From the NCBI GenBank assembly GCA_017744735.1, contig JAGIAR010000014.1, positions 1 through 64,000 of the forward strand: 64,000 nucleotides of DNA, read 5' to 3'. The position numbers and the translations under genes are program-made. Source of the stretch: Novosphingobium sp. (GTDB taxonomy: Bacteria; Pseudomonadota; Alphaproteobacteria; Sphingomonadales; Sphingomonadaceae). Shown here piece by piece: positions 33,861-41,277 of this stretch. Under the pieces are notes generated by a model. The model searched no databases and was not told the DNA's origin. It saw nothing but the letters and a program-made list of their open reading frames with translations. Each line of letters starts with the position of its first letter. Position 1 is the first letter of the stretch.

Positions 33861-34655
33861 TCAGAAAATCACCTCGCGCGTGCCGCCTTCGGCGCTGCAC
33901 ACCGCGCCGTTGGTCGCGCTCGCCTGTTCGGACGCGAGGTAGACCGCGAGGTTCGCGACCTCCTCGCCCAAGGCAAAGCGCTGCAGCAGCGAGGCCGGGC
34001 GGACATGGGTGAAGAAGCCCTTCTCGACCTCCTCCAGCGTCTGGCCCGAAGACTCCGCGATGGAATCGTGCAGCGCGCTGGTGACGTCGGACTTGGTCGG
34101 CCCGATCACGATCGTGTTCACCGTCACCCCGGTGCCGCGAGTATATTCGGCGATCGAGCGCGCGGTGGTCAGCAGCGCGGCCTTGGTCGCGGCATAGGCG
34201 GCCATGTCGGGCGACGGGCGCAGCGCCTGTTCCGAGCTGTGGAAGATCATCCGCCCCCAGTCCCGCGCGAGCATTCCCGGCATGTAGTGCCGCGCGAGCC
34301 GGACAGGGGAGAGGAAGTTCATCTCGAACAGCTCGTAATAGATCTCGTCGGGCTGGGTCAGCACGCTCTCGATCACGTTCACGGCGGCGTTGTTGACCAG
34401 GATGTCGCACTCGGGCGCGGCGGCGATGACCGCTTCGACGCCTTCGGGTGAATAAAGATCGGCCACCGCGCCGGTGAAGCTCCGCTCCGGAAACTCGTCG
34501 CGCAATTTGCCGAGCGCCTTGTCGACGGTCGCCTGCGAGCGGCCGTTGATCGTCACATCCGCTCCCGCGCGCGCCAGCCCCCGGGCGCATTCGAAGCCGA
34601 TCCCGCCGCTCGATCCGGTGACGACGGCGCGCTTGCCGGTAAGGTCGATGATCAT
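33861..34655 (-). CDS. short-chain dehydrogenase/reductase (sister pair, member A)
   Basis: A 264-residue SDR. Cofactor motif VVTGSSGGIGFECARGLARA, DILVNNAAVNV near residue 85, and active site in MIFHSSEQALRPSPDMAAYAATK (Ser and YAATK). Near the end it carries ASATNGAVCSAEGGTREVIF, almost the same as in the adjacent SDR, so the two are paralogues. Both also share a long segment between the active site and the C-terminus around a TLEEVEKGFF helix. The ATG at 34655 has a GAGGAGGG site. It ends the long operon starting at 38512. The paired genes may reduce related keto groups or assemble as a heterotetramer. That idea is inference. Confidence 0.87.
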   Translation of the reverse strand: MIIDLTGKRAVVTGSSGGIGFECARGLARAGADVTINGRSQATVDKALGKLRDEFPERSFTGAVADLYSPEGVEAVIAAAPECDILVNNAAVNVIESVLTQPDEIYYELFEMNFLSPVRLARHYMPGMLARDWGRMIFHSSEQALRPSPDMAAYAATKAALLTTARSIAEYTRGTGVTVNTIVIGPTKSDVTSALHDSIAESSGQTLEEVEKGFFTHVRPASLLQRFALGEEVANLAVYLASEQASATNGAVCSAEGGTREVIF

Positions 34656-34668
34656 TGCCCTGCCCTCC

Positions 34669-35466
34669 TCACCAGATCGCCTGCCGGGTGCCGCCCTCGG
34701 CACTCAGCACCGCTCCGTTGGTCGCCGAAGCGAGCGGAGACGCCAGATAGACCATGAAATTCGCGATTTCCTCGGGCCGGGTCAGCCGGCGCTGAAGCGA
34801 GGCGGGCGCAACCAGGTCGATGAAATCCTGCTCGTCCTCTTCCTGCGTCCGGCCCTTCGCGGCGGCCATCTCGGTTGCGACCGCATCGAGGCTCGCGGAA
34901 TGGGAGAGGCCGATCATCACCGTGTTGACGGTGACCCTGGTGCCCCGCGTGACATCGGCAAGCGAGCGCGCGAGGCTGAGCTGGGCGATCTTGCTCGCCA
35001 TGTAGGGCGTGCCGCCCTTGTAGGCCATCAGCCCGCGCTGCGAGCCGCTGAACAGGATCCGCCCCCAGTTCCGCTCCAACATTCCCGGCAGATAGAAGCG
35101 CGACATTCTGAGCGCGCTCATGAAGTTGATGTCCCACAATTCGCGATAGGTTTCGTCGCTGGCGTCGAGCGCATCCTCGCGCGCGATCACCGCCACGTTG
35201 TTGACCAATATGTCGCAGCGCGGGACCTGCGCGGTCACCGCATCGCAGCCCGCCTTGCTGCCCACGTCGCCGGGCGCCTCGATCACCGCGCGCCCCGGAA
35301 ACTGGGCGCGCAGTTCCTCCGCGATCCGCGCGACCTTTTCGGGCGAACGCCCGTTGACCGCGACGTCCGCCCCGGCTCCGAGGAAGCCACGCGCAGCGGC
35401 GTTGCCGATCCCGTCGCTCGATCCGGTGACCAGCGCGAGCCTGCCCGACAGGTCGATTTCGATCAT
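34669..35466 (-). CDS. short-chain dehydrogenase/reductase (sister pair, member B)
   Basis: A 265-residue SDR paralogous to its downstream neighbour. Cofactor motif LVTGSSDGIGNAAARGFL, DILVNNVAVIA, catalytic SGSQRGLMAYKGGTPYMASK (YMASK), and the end ASATNGAVLSAEGGTRQAIW. Its ATG overlaps the ALDH stop (ATGA) and the next SDR starts 13 bases further on, so all three are cotranscribed. The ALDH/SDR combination suggests processing of an aldehyde/ketone intermediate. The substrate is not identifiable. Confidence 0.87.
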   Translation of the reverse strand: MIEIDLSGRLALVTGSSDGIGNAAARGFLGAGADVAVNGRSPEKVARIAEELRAQFPGRAVIEAPGDVGSKAGCDAVTAQVPRCDILVNNVAVIAREDALDASDETYRELWDINFMSALRMSRFYLPGMLERNWGRILFSGSQRGLMAYKGGTPYMASKIAQLSLARSLADVTRGTRVTVNTVMIGLSHSASLDAVATEMAAAKGRTQEEDEQDFIDLVAPASLQRRLTRPEEIANFMVYLASPLASATNGAVLSAEGGTRQAIW

Positions 35467-36938
35467 TGCACGAACCCGGCCGGTGCCTGATCGAGCAGGA
35501 TGGTCTTCTCCTCGAGATAGGAGGCGAAGCCTTCCGCCCCGCCCTCGCGCCCGATGCCCGATTGCTTGAACCCGCCGAACGGCAGCGTGTAGTCCATCTT
35601 CATCCCGTTCTGGCCGAAGAAGCCGGTGCGGACCGAGCGCGCGACGCGATAGGCGGCCTCGGGGTCCATCGTGAAGACCGAGCCGTTGAGCCCGAACTGG
35701 CTTTCGTTGGCGATGCGGATCGCATCGTCCTCGTCCTCGGCCGGGATCAGGCTGAGGACCGGGCCGAAGATTTCCTCCTGCGCGATCCGACTCCGGTTAT
35801 CGACGTTGGCGAACAAAGTAGGTTCGATGAAATAGCCCTTGTTGAGATGCGCCGGGCGCTGCCCCCCGGTGACGAGGTCCGCGCTCTTGCGGCCTTCCTC
35901 GATATACATCTCGATCCGTTCGAGCTGGCGCTTCATCGCAACCGGTCCGAGCACGGTGTCGGGATCGGTGCTGTAGCCGATCTTGAGCGTCTGCATCTCC
36001 TTCGCGATCAGCTCGGCCAGCTCGTCGTGGCGGTTCTTCGAGACGACCGCACGGCTCAGCATCGCGCAGATCTGCCCGCTCATCAGCGTGATCGTGCGCG
36101 CGAGGATCGCGGCGGCCTGTTCCAGCGGGAAATCGTCGCGGATGATCGCGGCCGACTTGCCGCCGAGTTCCAGCGTGACGCGCGCGATCCGCTCGCCGCA
36201 GGTCGCGGCGATCTTCTTGCCCGCGGCGGTCGAGCCGGTGAAGCTGACCTTGTCGACATCGTGGTTCGCGACCAGGTGCTGGCTCGCCTCGCGATGCGCG
36301 GTGACGAGATTGACCACGCCCGCCGGAATCCCGGCCTCCTCGCAGGCTTCGGCAAGGATATAGGCTTCGACCGGCGTCTCGGGCGACGGCTTCATCACCA
36401 CCGTGCAGCCCGCCGCGAGCGCGTTCGACAGCTTGGTCCCCATGATCGCATAGGGCCCGTTCCACGGCGCGATCGCCGCGACCACGCCGACCGGCTCGCG
36501 CGCGATGATCGCAGTGTCGGCGAAGCGGCTCGGGACGCGTTCGGCGAAGGGAAACGTCCCGAGCATCTCGGTCATATGGGCGAAGGTCTCGGTCCCGGCG
36601 GAGGACAGCATCGGCGCGACGCTGAGCAGCCCGCCCATCTGCTGGTTCCACGCGGTCGCGATCTCGGGCTCGCGGCGGCGCAACACCTCGACCACCTTGC
36701 GCATGATGCTCTGGCGCTCGGCCGGGGACATCCGCGGCCACGGGCCGTGATCGAAGGCCTTGCGGGCCGCGGCGACCGCGCGGTCGACATCGCGCTCGTC
36801 GGCCTCAGCAACCGCGCCCACCACGCTTTCGGTGTCGGGCGAGATCAGCTCGATTGCGCGCCCGCTCGACGCGGCGACCCATTCGCCGCCGATGAACAGG
36901 CGATCGGGGTGCTTCAGGCAATCGGTGATGGCGCTCAT
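35463..36938 (-). CDS. NAD(P)-dependent aldehyde dehydrogenase (second ALDH)
   Basis: A 491-residue ALDH. Motifs: APWNGPYAIMGTKLSNALAA and TVVMKPSPETP on the cofactor side, ELGGKSAAI with the catalytic Glu, LMSGQICAMLSRAVV with the catalytic Cys, and EEIFGPVLSLI. It is only distantly related to the ALDH at 14485. The start at 36938 fits the family (DRLFIGGEWV a few residues in). It overlaps the DoxX-like stop upstream and the SDR start downstream, so it is translationally coupled on both sides within the 38512-33861 operon. It probably converts an aromatic or aliphatic aldehyde to the acid. Confidence 0.9.
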   Translation of the reverse strand: MSAITDCLKHPDRLFIGGEWVAASSGRAIELISPDTESVVGAVAEADERDVDRAVAAARKAFDHGPWPRMSPAERQSIMRKVVEVLRRREPEIATAWNQQMGGLLSVAPMLSSAGTETFAHMTEMLGTFPFAERVPSRFADTAIIAREPVGVVAAIAPWNGPYAIMGTKLSNALAAGCTVVMKPSPETPVEAYILAEACEEAGIPAGVVNLVTAHREASQHLVANHDVDKVSFTGSTAAGKKIAATCGERIARVTLELGGKSAAIIRDDFPLEQAAAILARTITLMSGQICAMLSRAVVSKNRHDELAELIAKEMQTLKIGYSTDPDTVLGPVAMKRQLERIEMYIEEGRKSADLVTGGQRPAHLNKGYFIEPTLFANVDNRSRIAQEEIFGPVLSLIPAEDEDDAIRIANESQFGLNGSVFTMDPEAAYRVARSVRTGFFGQNGMKMDYTLPFGGFKQSGIGREGGAEGFASYLEEKTILLDQAPAGFVQ

Positions 36939-37561
36939 GGGGTGTCTCTCTTCGCTGGGTCTGGAACGGATTGCGCAGCCATCGAATGGCGCGCGACGGA
37001 CTGGAAATGGGCCATTGTCGCCAGCTCGATCGCGACCGGCGCGGCGATGCCGAGGACGATGCCGACCGTGTGTACCACCGGCGTCAGCGCAGGCAGGCGC
37101 GCGAAACCCGTGCGGCGGGGCTTGCTGTCGTCGAACGCCAGCATCGGCAGGAAGCTGCTCAGCCGGGCGAAGGCGAGGATTGCGGTGAACACGACGATCA
37201 GCACGCCGACCGTGACGCCGACCGTGCCCCCGTTCATCGCCAGCATCACCCAGACGATCGCGAAGGAAACCGGCGCCGCGACCGCGATCGCCAGCGGCAC
37301 GAAGCGGTTTGCGAGCAACAGCGCGCCCGCGACCAGTTCGACCGCCTTCACCACCGCGAACAGGCCGGTATGCTCGAGCGCGCCGATCAGCTCGCGCGAC
37401 AGCGGCGAAGAGCCCGGGGGTGCGGGGGTAAAGTGCAGGAAGTAGTTGAGCCCGTTGTAGAAGAACCACCCGCCGAAGAAGAACTGCACCGCATAGGCGG
37501 CCAGCACGAAGGGCCGGCCGAAGCCGTCCTGCGCGCCGGATGCCGATGCGATCGAACCCAT
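36935..37561 (-). CDS. DoxX-like integral membrane protein (copy 3)
   Basis: A 208-residue membrane protein with hydrophobic helices FVLAAYAVQFFFGGWFFYNG, VVKAVELVAGALLLANRFVP, VGVTVGVLIVVFTAILAFA and a later VVHTVGIVLGIAAPVAIELA. The NGLNYF and VKAVELVAGALLLANRFVPL segments align by eye with NGFNWFF and VKLVELLAGIALLTNRLVPL of the protein at 25777-26433, showing that the two are homologues. It is wedged between a SnoaL-like secreted protein and an ALDH, overlapping the latter. The function is unknown. The recurring link with oxidoreductases suggests a common membrane redox or scaffold role. Confidence 0.7.
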   Translation of the reverse strand: MGSIASASGAQDGFGRPFVLAAYAVQFFFGGWFFYNGLNYFLHFTPAPPGSSPLSRELIGALEHTGLFAVVKAVELVAGALLLANRFVPLAIAVAAPVSFAIVWVMLAMNGGTVGVTVGVLIVVFTAILAFARLSSFLPMLAFDDSKPRRTGFARLPALTPVVHTVGIVLGIAAPVAIELATMAHFQSVARHSMAAQSVPDPAKRDTP

Positions 37562-37565
37562 CGTT

Positions 37566-38078
37566 TCAGTTCCCCGCCTTCTCGCCGATCACCGTCGGCA
37601 TGCCGGCGGTATTCACCAGCTTGCGGCTCGCGATCAGCCAGGTGCCGCCGCGCTTCACGAACGTACTGTGCTCGGTTCCCTGCTCGACCAGCCGGGGAGC
37701 GGTATATTGATTGTCGGCCAGATAGCCGGTCCAGATCGCATCCATCACCGCGCTGTCGCCGGTCACCACGATCCGCGGGTTGGACAGGAGCATGTCGTAG
37801 GTGCTGGCGTTCGCGATGCGGGTATCGACCCCGTTGTCGTAGAAATGCTGGATCGCGGCGCGCCCGTCGAGCTTGAAGCCGTTCACGTCGATCACCGCAT
37901 TCTCGGTGAAATAGTCGCCGATCGCGTGGCGTTCGTGCTGGGTGAGGACCGAATAATACTCGATCATCATGTCCTCGATCTGCACCCGGTCGATCACGGT
38001 CCGCGCATCGACCCCCGGCGCGCGCGCGGCAACGGGCGAGGCAAGCGCCAATGCGGCCAGGATCAGGATCGTCTTCAT
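37566..38078 (-). CDS. secreted SnoaL-like (NTF2-fold) protein
   Basis: A 170-residue protein with a Sec signal peptide (MKTILILAALALASPVAARA) followed by one SnoaL_4-like domain: QIEDMMIEYYSVLTQHERHA, a typical first helix, then FTENAVIDVNG, AAIQHFYDNG and WTGYLADNQYTAPR. The fold occurs in hydroxylation subunits, isomerases and dehydratases. In this form it is predicted periplasmic. Four bases separate it from the DoxX-like gene, so they are coexpressed. The ATG at 38078 directly begins the signal peptide. No catalytic activity can be assigned. Confidence 0.78.
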   Translation of the reverse strand: MKTILILAALALASPVAARAPGVDARTVIDRVQIEDMMIEYYSVLTQHERHAIGDYFTENAVIDVNGFKLDGRAAIQHFYDNGVDTRIANASTYDMLLSNPRIVVTGDSAVMDAIWTGYLADNQYTAPRLVEQGTEHSTFVKRGGTWLIASRKLVNTAGMPTVIGEKAGN

Positions 38079-38098
38079 GTGCCCTCTCCCCTTCCCAC

Positions 38099-38512
38099 TC
38101 AATGCGGCGCGCCCTTGCGGACGTCGTCCCAATGCTCGACGATCGTTCCGTCCTCGTCGAAGCGGAACATGTCGAACGAGCAGGCGACATAGGTGTTCGC
38201 GCCGTTTTCCGGCTCGGGCACGTCGAGGTGCCAGGTCAGCACCACCAGGTCGCCTTCGGCCACGGCGGCGATCAGCCGTTTGGTGGTATGCGGCGGTACT
38301 TCCGGATAGGCGGCGCGTTCGGCCGCGAGCTGCTTGATCGCCTGGTGGAGGAACTCCCGCCCCGGCGGCACCGCCGGATTGTGCTGGATATAACCGGGCG
38401 CAAGATAGCGCAGCACGGCGTCGGGATCGTAATCCACGATCACCGCCTGCCACATCTCCAGCGCGAGCTGCCGGTTGCGTTCCTCTCGCGCGAGGTCGCG
38501 ATCGCCTGTCAT
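38099..38512 (-). CDS. SnoaL-like (NTF2-fold) protein
   Basis: A 137-residue cytosolic single-domain SnoaL-like protein: YLAPGYIQHNPAVPPGREFL and FRFDEDGTIVEHWDDVRKG. These resemble the corresponding segments of the double-domain SnoaL proteins at 7751-9636 (FIQHNP and EHWDV), so all belong to one family expanded in this region. It is the first gene of a six-gene minus-strand operon (SnoaL, secreted SnoaL, DoxX-like, ALDH, SDR, SDR) and lies 23 bases downstream of a double 13-mer operator. The enzymatic role is unknown. Confidence 0.78.
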   Translation of the reverse strand: MTGDRDLAREERNRQLALEMWQAVIVDYDPDAVLRYLAPGYIQHNPAVPPGREFLHQAIKQLAAERAAYPEVPPHTTKRLIAAVAEGDLVVLTWHLDVPEPENGANTYVACSFDMFRFDEDGTIVEHWDDVRKGAPH

Positions 38513-38535
38513 CGCCGACTCCCATCGGTTTCTAT

Positions 38536-38561
38536 ATCGTCTAACTCTATCGTTATACGAT
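38536..38561. promoter_or_regulatory. candidate FCD/GntR 26-bp double operator upstream of the six-gene operon
   Basis: Two abutting 13-mers, ATCGTCTAACTCT and ATCGTTATACGAT. The second is a perfect ATCGT-TAT-ACGAT palindrome. It ends 23-49 bases before the first SnoaL start. Confidence 0.75.
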
Positions 38562-38750
38562 TCAACGAAGAAGGCGAACGGTTTTTCTCGGCCTGAAGCA
38601 CGTTCGGCCTCGGATCGCCAGGCACCCCCCGGCCTGCGCGCGCGCGATCGTTGCCCCGCAGAACAGATTCGCGTCCACCAGCCGCCTATGCCGGCGATGG
38701 CGCGCAGGCGGATTGCACACCACCGCAACTGTGCGATAGACAAATTCGCC

Positions 38751-38766
38751 GGAGGCCCAGGTCATT
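38751..38766 (+). promoter_or_regulatory. Shine-Dalgarno GGAGG and probable ATT start codon of the MarR gene
   Basis: GGAGG at 38751-38755, an 8-base spacer, then ATT at 38764-38766 in the MarR frame. No ATG, GTG or TTG occurs in frame between the TAG at 38737 and the GTG at 38854. That GTG would remove a helix conserved in this MarR group. CTG at 38809 or 38833 is the alternative. Confidence 0.5.
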
Positions 38767-39315
38767 TCACAGCGCAAAGCCAGTTCCGACGCGCCGACCG
38801 AGGGCCACCTGCTCGATTCCGCCGTCGAGCGGCTGGTCGAGGAATGGGCCGCGGTGGCCCCTTCGCTCGACCGCGACGTACGCGCGATCGCCGCCCGCGT
38901 CGCGCGGATCGACGACCGGCTGCGCACCCGCACCGCGGGCGTGCTCAAGCGGGCGGGCTTGTCCGATTCCGAATTCCGGCTGCTCGCCGGGCTCCTGCGC
39001 AGCGGGCCGCCCTATCGCCGGGCACCGACCGAGTTGGCCCCGCGCTACGTGCCGGTCACCTCGGGCGGGCTTACCGGGGTCGCGAACCGACTGGAAAAGC
39101 GCGGACTGATCGCGCGGGTCCTCCACCCGACCGACCAGCGTTCCATGCTGATCGAGCTGACCCCACCCGGCAAGGTACTCGCCCTGGCGACGATGGAGGA
39201 ATTCGCGGCGGCCGAGCAGATGCTGATGAGCGGCGTCTCGCAGGCCGACCGGGCGAAGGCCAACGCCTTCCTCAAGCAATTGCTGCATTCGATCGAGAGT
39301 CGGCTCGACCTCTGA
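38764..39315 (+). CDS. MarR-family transcriptional regulator (probable ATT start)
   Basis: A regulator of about 183 residues from ATT 38764, or 153 residues from GTG 38854. The N-terminal segment LLDSAVERLVEEWAAVAPSL followed by DRDVRAIAARVARIDDRL matches the extended first helices of TamR-like MarR proteins, arguing for the longer form. The winged helix is seen in LSDSEFRLLAGLLRSG, TSGGLTGVANRLEKRGLI and HPTDQRSMLIELTPPG. The only good ribosome site is GGAGG upstream of the ATT. Its stop is seven bases from the convergent flavoprotein gene. Two copies of TATCTTA-N4-TAAGATA at 40954 and 43922 lie before neighbouring genes and are its probable operators. An aromatic-type ligand is typical for the family. 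Confidence 0.78.
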   Translation: MSQRKASSDAPTEGHLLDSAVERLVEEWAAVAPSLDRDVRAIAARVARIDDRLRTRTAGVLKRAGLSDSEFRLLAGLLRSGPPYRRAPTELAPRYVPVTSGGLTGVANRLEKRGLIARVLHPTDQRSMLIELTPPGKVLALATMEEFAAAEQMLMSGVSQADRAKANAFLKQLLHSIESRLDL

Positions 39316-39322
39316 TCCGGGC

Positions 39323-40897
39323 TCAGGCGTGGACCGGGATCGTGTCGATCGCGATCCCGCCGTCTCCGCCCTGCGCGAGCCGCACGTGGCGGACCCAGTT
39401 CTCGTCCGCCTCGGGGAAATCGGTCCGCCCGTGCCCGCTGCGGGTTTCCTCGCGCGCGAGCTTGGCGGTCGCGACGAGTTCGCCCGCGAGCGCGAGGTTG
39501 CGCACGTCCTCGGCCGCGACCAGGTCCGAGATGTCCATGTCGCTGTCGGCGATCCGGCGGATCTCGCGCAGTTTTTCGATCGCATCGGTAAGCTGCTCGC
39601 GGTTCGAGACCACCCCGGCCTGGTTCCACATGATCGTATGGATCCGCTCGAACAGCGCGGCGGGATCGGCCTTGCCCGCGCCCGAGGCCAGCCGCACCCG
39701 CTCGCGCTCGACGCTCGCCGGGTCGATCGGGGCGAGCGCATGGCCTTGCGCATAGGCGGCGGCGCTGCGCCCGGCGATCCGGCCGAAGGTCTGGGTCTCG
39801 AGGAAGCCGCAGCCCTGCATCCGGTCGCCGCCATGAATCCCGCCCGAGGCCTCGCCCGCGGCATAGAGACCCTCGACGCCGGTCGCGGCATCGCTGTCGA
39901 TCCGCGCGCCGCCCATCAGCCGCTGGAACATCAGCGTGATCGGCACCACCTCGCCGGCTTGGTAGGTGCCTACCGGCGCGCGCGAGCGAGCGATCTGACC
40001 TTCTTCGACATTCCACACCACCGGCCCGCGGCCTTCGAAATTCTCGGTGTAGACCGCCCGCGCCATCATGTAGCGGGGCGCGCATTCGAGGTTCTCCGGA
40101 TCGTATTTCTCCATGATCCGCTCGCCCAGCGCATTGACATAGGCCGCGCCGAAGATCGGCCCGGCCGGCGGGGAATCGCGGAACTGGGTGAATTCCATGT
40201 CGATCAGCGGCACTCCTGCGTGGAAGGCCAGCGCGTAGGAATCGCCGGTGGTGCGCGAGCCATGATCGACCACTTCCTCGCACAGGATCGTATAGAGGCG
40301 GTTTACCCCGCCCGCCGCCAGCACCACGGATTTGGCGGCGATAGTGAACTGCTCACCGTCAGACCCGACAGCATAGGCGCCGGCAACCCGGTTTCCGTCG
40401 AGCAGCAGGCGCGTCACCATGGTGTTCTCGAGCAGTTCGACCCCGGCCTTCGCCATCGCCGCGCGCATCGGCGCGATCGCATTGGCATGGACCCCGTTGC
40501 CGAGCCCCTTGGCCATGATCGTGCGGCGCACCGAATGGCCGGCGCGCTTGGAGATGAACCAGCTGCCGTCGGGATTGTCGATGAAGGGAACCCCGCGCTT
40601 CTCCATGTCCTCGGCCAGCGACCGGCCATGCTCGGCGCATCGCGCGACGAGATCGCGGTCGCAGATCCCGCCGCTGGCGCTCGCCCAGTCCTCGATGAAC
40701 AGTTCGGGGCTGTCGGCCTCGTCGAGCAAGGGCACGCTGAAGCCGACCAACGCGTGGGGGCTCGAGCCGCTTTCGCCGACTTCGCCCTTGTCGACCAGCA
40801 GGACCTTCGCCCCCGCTTCGGCCGCCTCGATCGCTGCCCGCGTTGCCGCGGAACCGCCGCCGATCACCAATACGTCGGTCGTCCGATGGTCCGCCAT
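39323..40897 (-). CDS. FAD-dependent flavoprotein of the fumarate reductase/succinate dehydrogenase family
   Basis: A 524-residue cytosolic flavoprotein. FAD motif VLVIGGGSAATRAAIEAAEA at residues 8-27, VVLAAGGVNRLY, the substrate-site region HGSRTTGDSYALAFHAGV, and FAD-end motif GLYAAGEASGGIHGGDRMQG. Relatives are succinate dehydrogenase A, L-aspartate oxidase and adenylylsulfate reductase subunit A. No membrane anchor subunit is encoded here, so it is soluble. The ATG at 40897 follows GGAG. A divergent VanB-type ferredoxin starts 92 bases away with a MarR-type palindrome between, so the ferredoxin may be its electron partner, making it a candidate enoate or ring reductase. The reaction itself is unknown. 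Confidence 0.83.
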   Translation of the reverse strand: MADHRTTDVLVIGGGSAATRAAIEAAEAGAKVLLVDKGEVGESGSSPHALVGFSVPLLDEADSPELFIEDWASASGGICDRDLVARCAEHGRSLAEDMEKRGVPFIDNPDGSWFISKRAGHSVRRTIMAKGLGNGVHANAIAPMRAAMAKAGVELLENTMVTRLLLDGNRVAGAYAVGSDGEQFTIAAKSVVLAAGGVNRLYTILCEEVVDHGSRTTGDSYALAFHAGVPLIDMEFTQFRDSPPAGPIFGAAYVNALGERIMEKYDPENLECAPRYMMARAVYTENFEGRGPVVWNVEEGQIARSRAPVGTYQAGEVVPITLMFQRLMGGARIDSDAATGVEGLYAAGEASGGIHGGDRMQGCGFLETQTFGRIAGRSAAAYAQGHALAPIDPASVERERVRLASGAGKADPAALFERIHTIMWNQAGVVSNREQLTDAIEKLREIRRIADSDMDISDLVAAEDVRNLALAGELVATAKLAREETRSGHGRTDFPEADENWVRHVRLAQGGDGGIAIDTIPVHA

Positions 40898-40953
40898 TTC
40901 ACTCTCCACTTGCTTTGCGCGATCTGTATTTTTGGCAACGGAACGAGTCAATC

Positions 40954-40971
40954 TATCTTAGCACTAAGATA
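40954..40971. promoter_or_regulatory. candidate MarR operator, copy 1
   Basis: TATCTTA-GCAC-TAAGATA, a perfect 18-bp palindrome in the divergent gap between the flavoprotein and ferredoxin genes, 18 bases before the ferredoxin ATG. The same design recurs at 43922-43941 (TTATCTTA-CTGC-TAAGATAA). Confidence 0.75.
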
Positions 40972-40989
40972 TATGGTAGGCCTGCGATC

Positions 40990-41277
40990 ATGACCTCATC
41001 CCCATCGGACGGCAGCTTTATCGTCGAGCTTCGGCGCTCGCGCATCACTCTCACCGTGCCACCCGATCGGACGATCCTGCAGGTCGTGCGCGAGGCCGGG
41101 ATCGAGGCGCCATCCAGCTGCGAGAGCGGCACCTGCGGCACTTGCGAGACCCGGGTGCTGGAAGGCGTGCCCGATCATTTCGACGCGGTGCTGAGCCCGA
41201 AGGACAAGCGCGAGGGCAAGTCGATGATGATCTGCTGCTCCGTATCGCTCACCCCGAAACTGGTCCTCGACCTCTAG
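40990..41277 (+). CDS. stand-alone 2Fe-2S ferredoxin, VanB C-terminal type
   Basis: A 95-residue plant-type ferredoxin. The cluster motif APSSCESGTCGTCETRVLEG (C-x4-C-x2-C) and the fourth Cys in MICCSVSLTPKLVLDL closely follow the C-terminal ferredoxin domain of phthalate/vanillate oxygenase reductases (VanB), including the PDHFDAVLSP stretch. Here the FMN and NADH domains of VanB are missing, so it is an orphan ferredoxin. Its reductant could be the LLM flavoprotein, the FAD flavoprotein or the reductase at 31906. Its stop overlaps the convergent LLM stop by four bases. It lies under a MarR-type palindrome, unlike the adrenodoxin-type ferredoxin at 31587. Confidence 0.9.
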   Translation: MTSSPSDGSFIVELRRSRITLTVPPDRTILQVVREAGIEAPSSCESGTCGTCETRVLEGVPDHFDAVLSPKDKREGKSMMICCSVSLTPKLVLDL

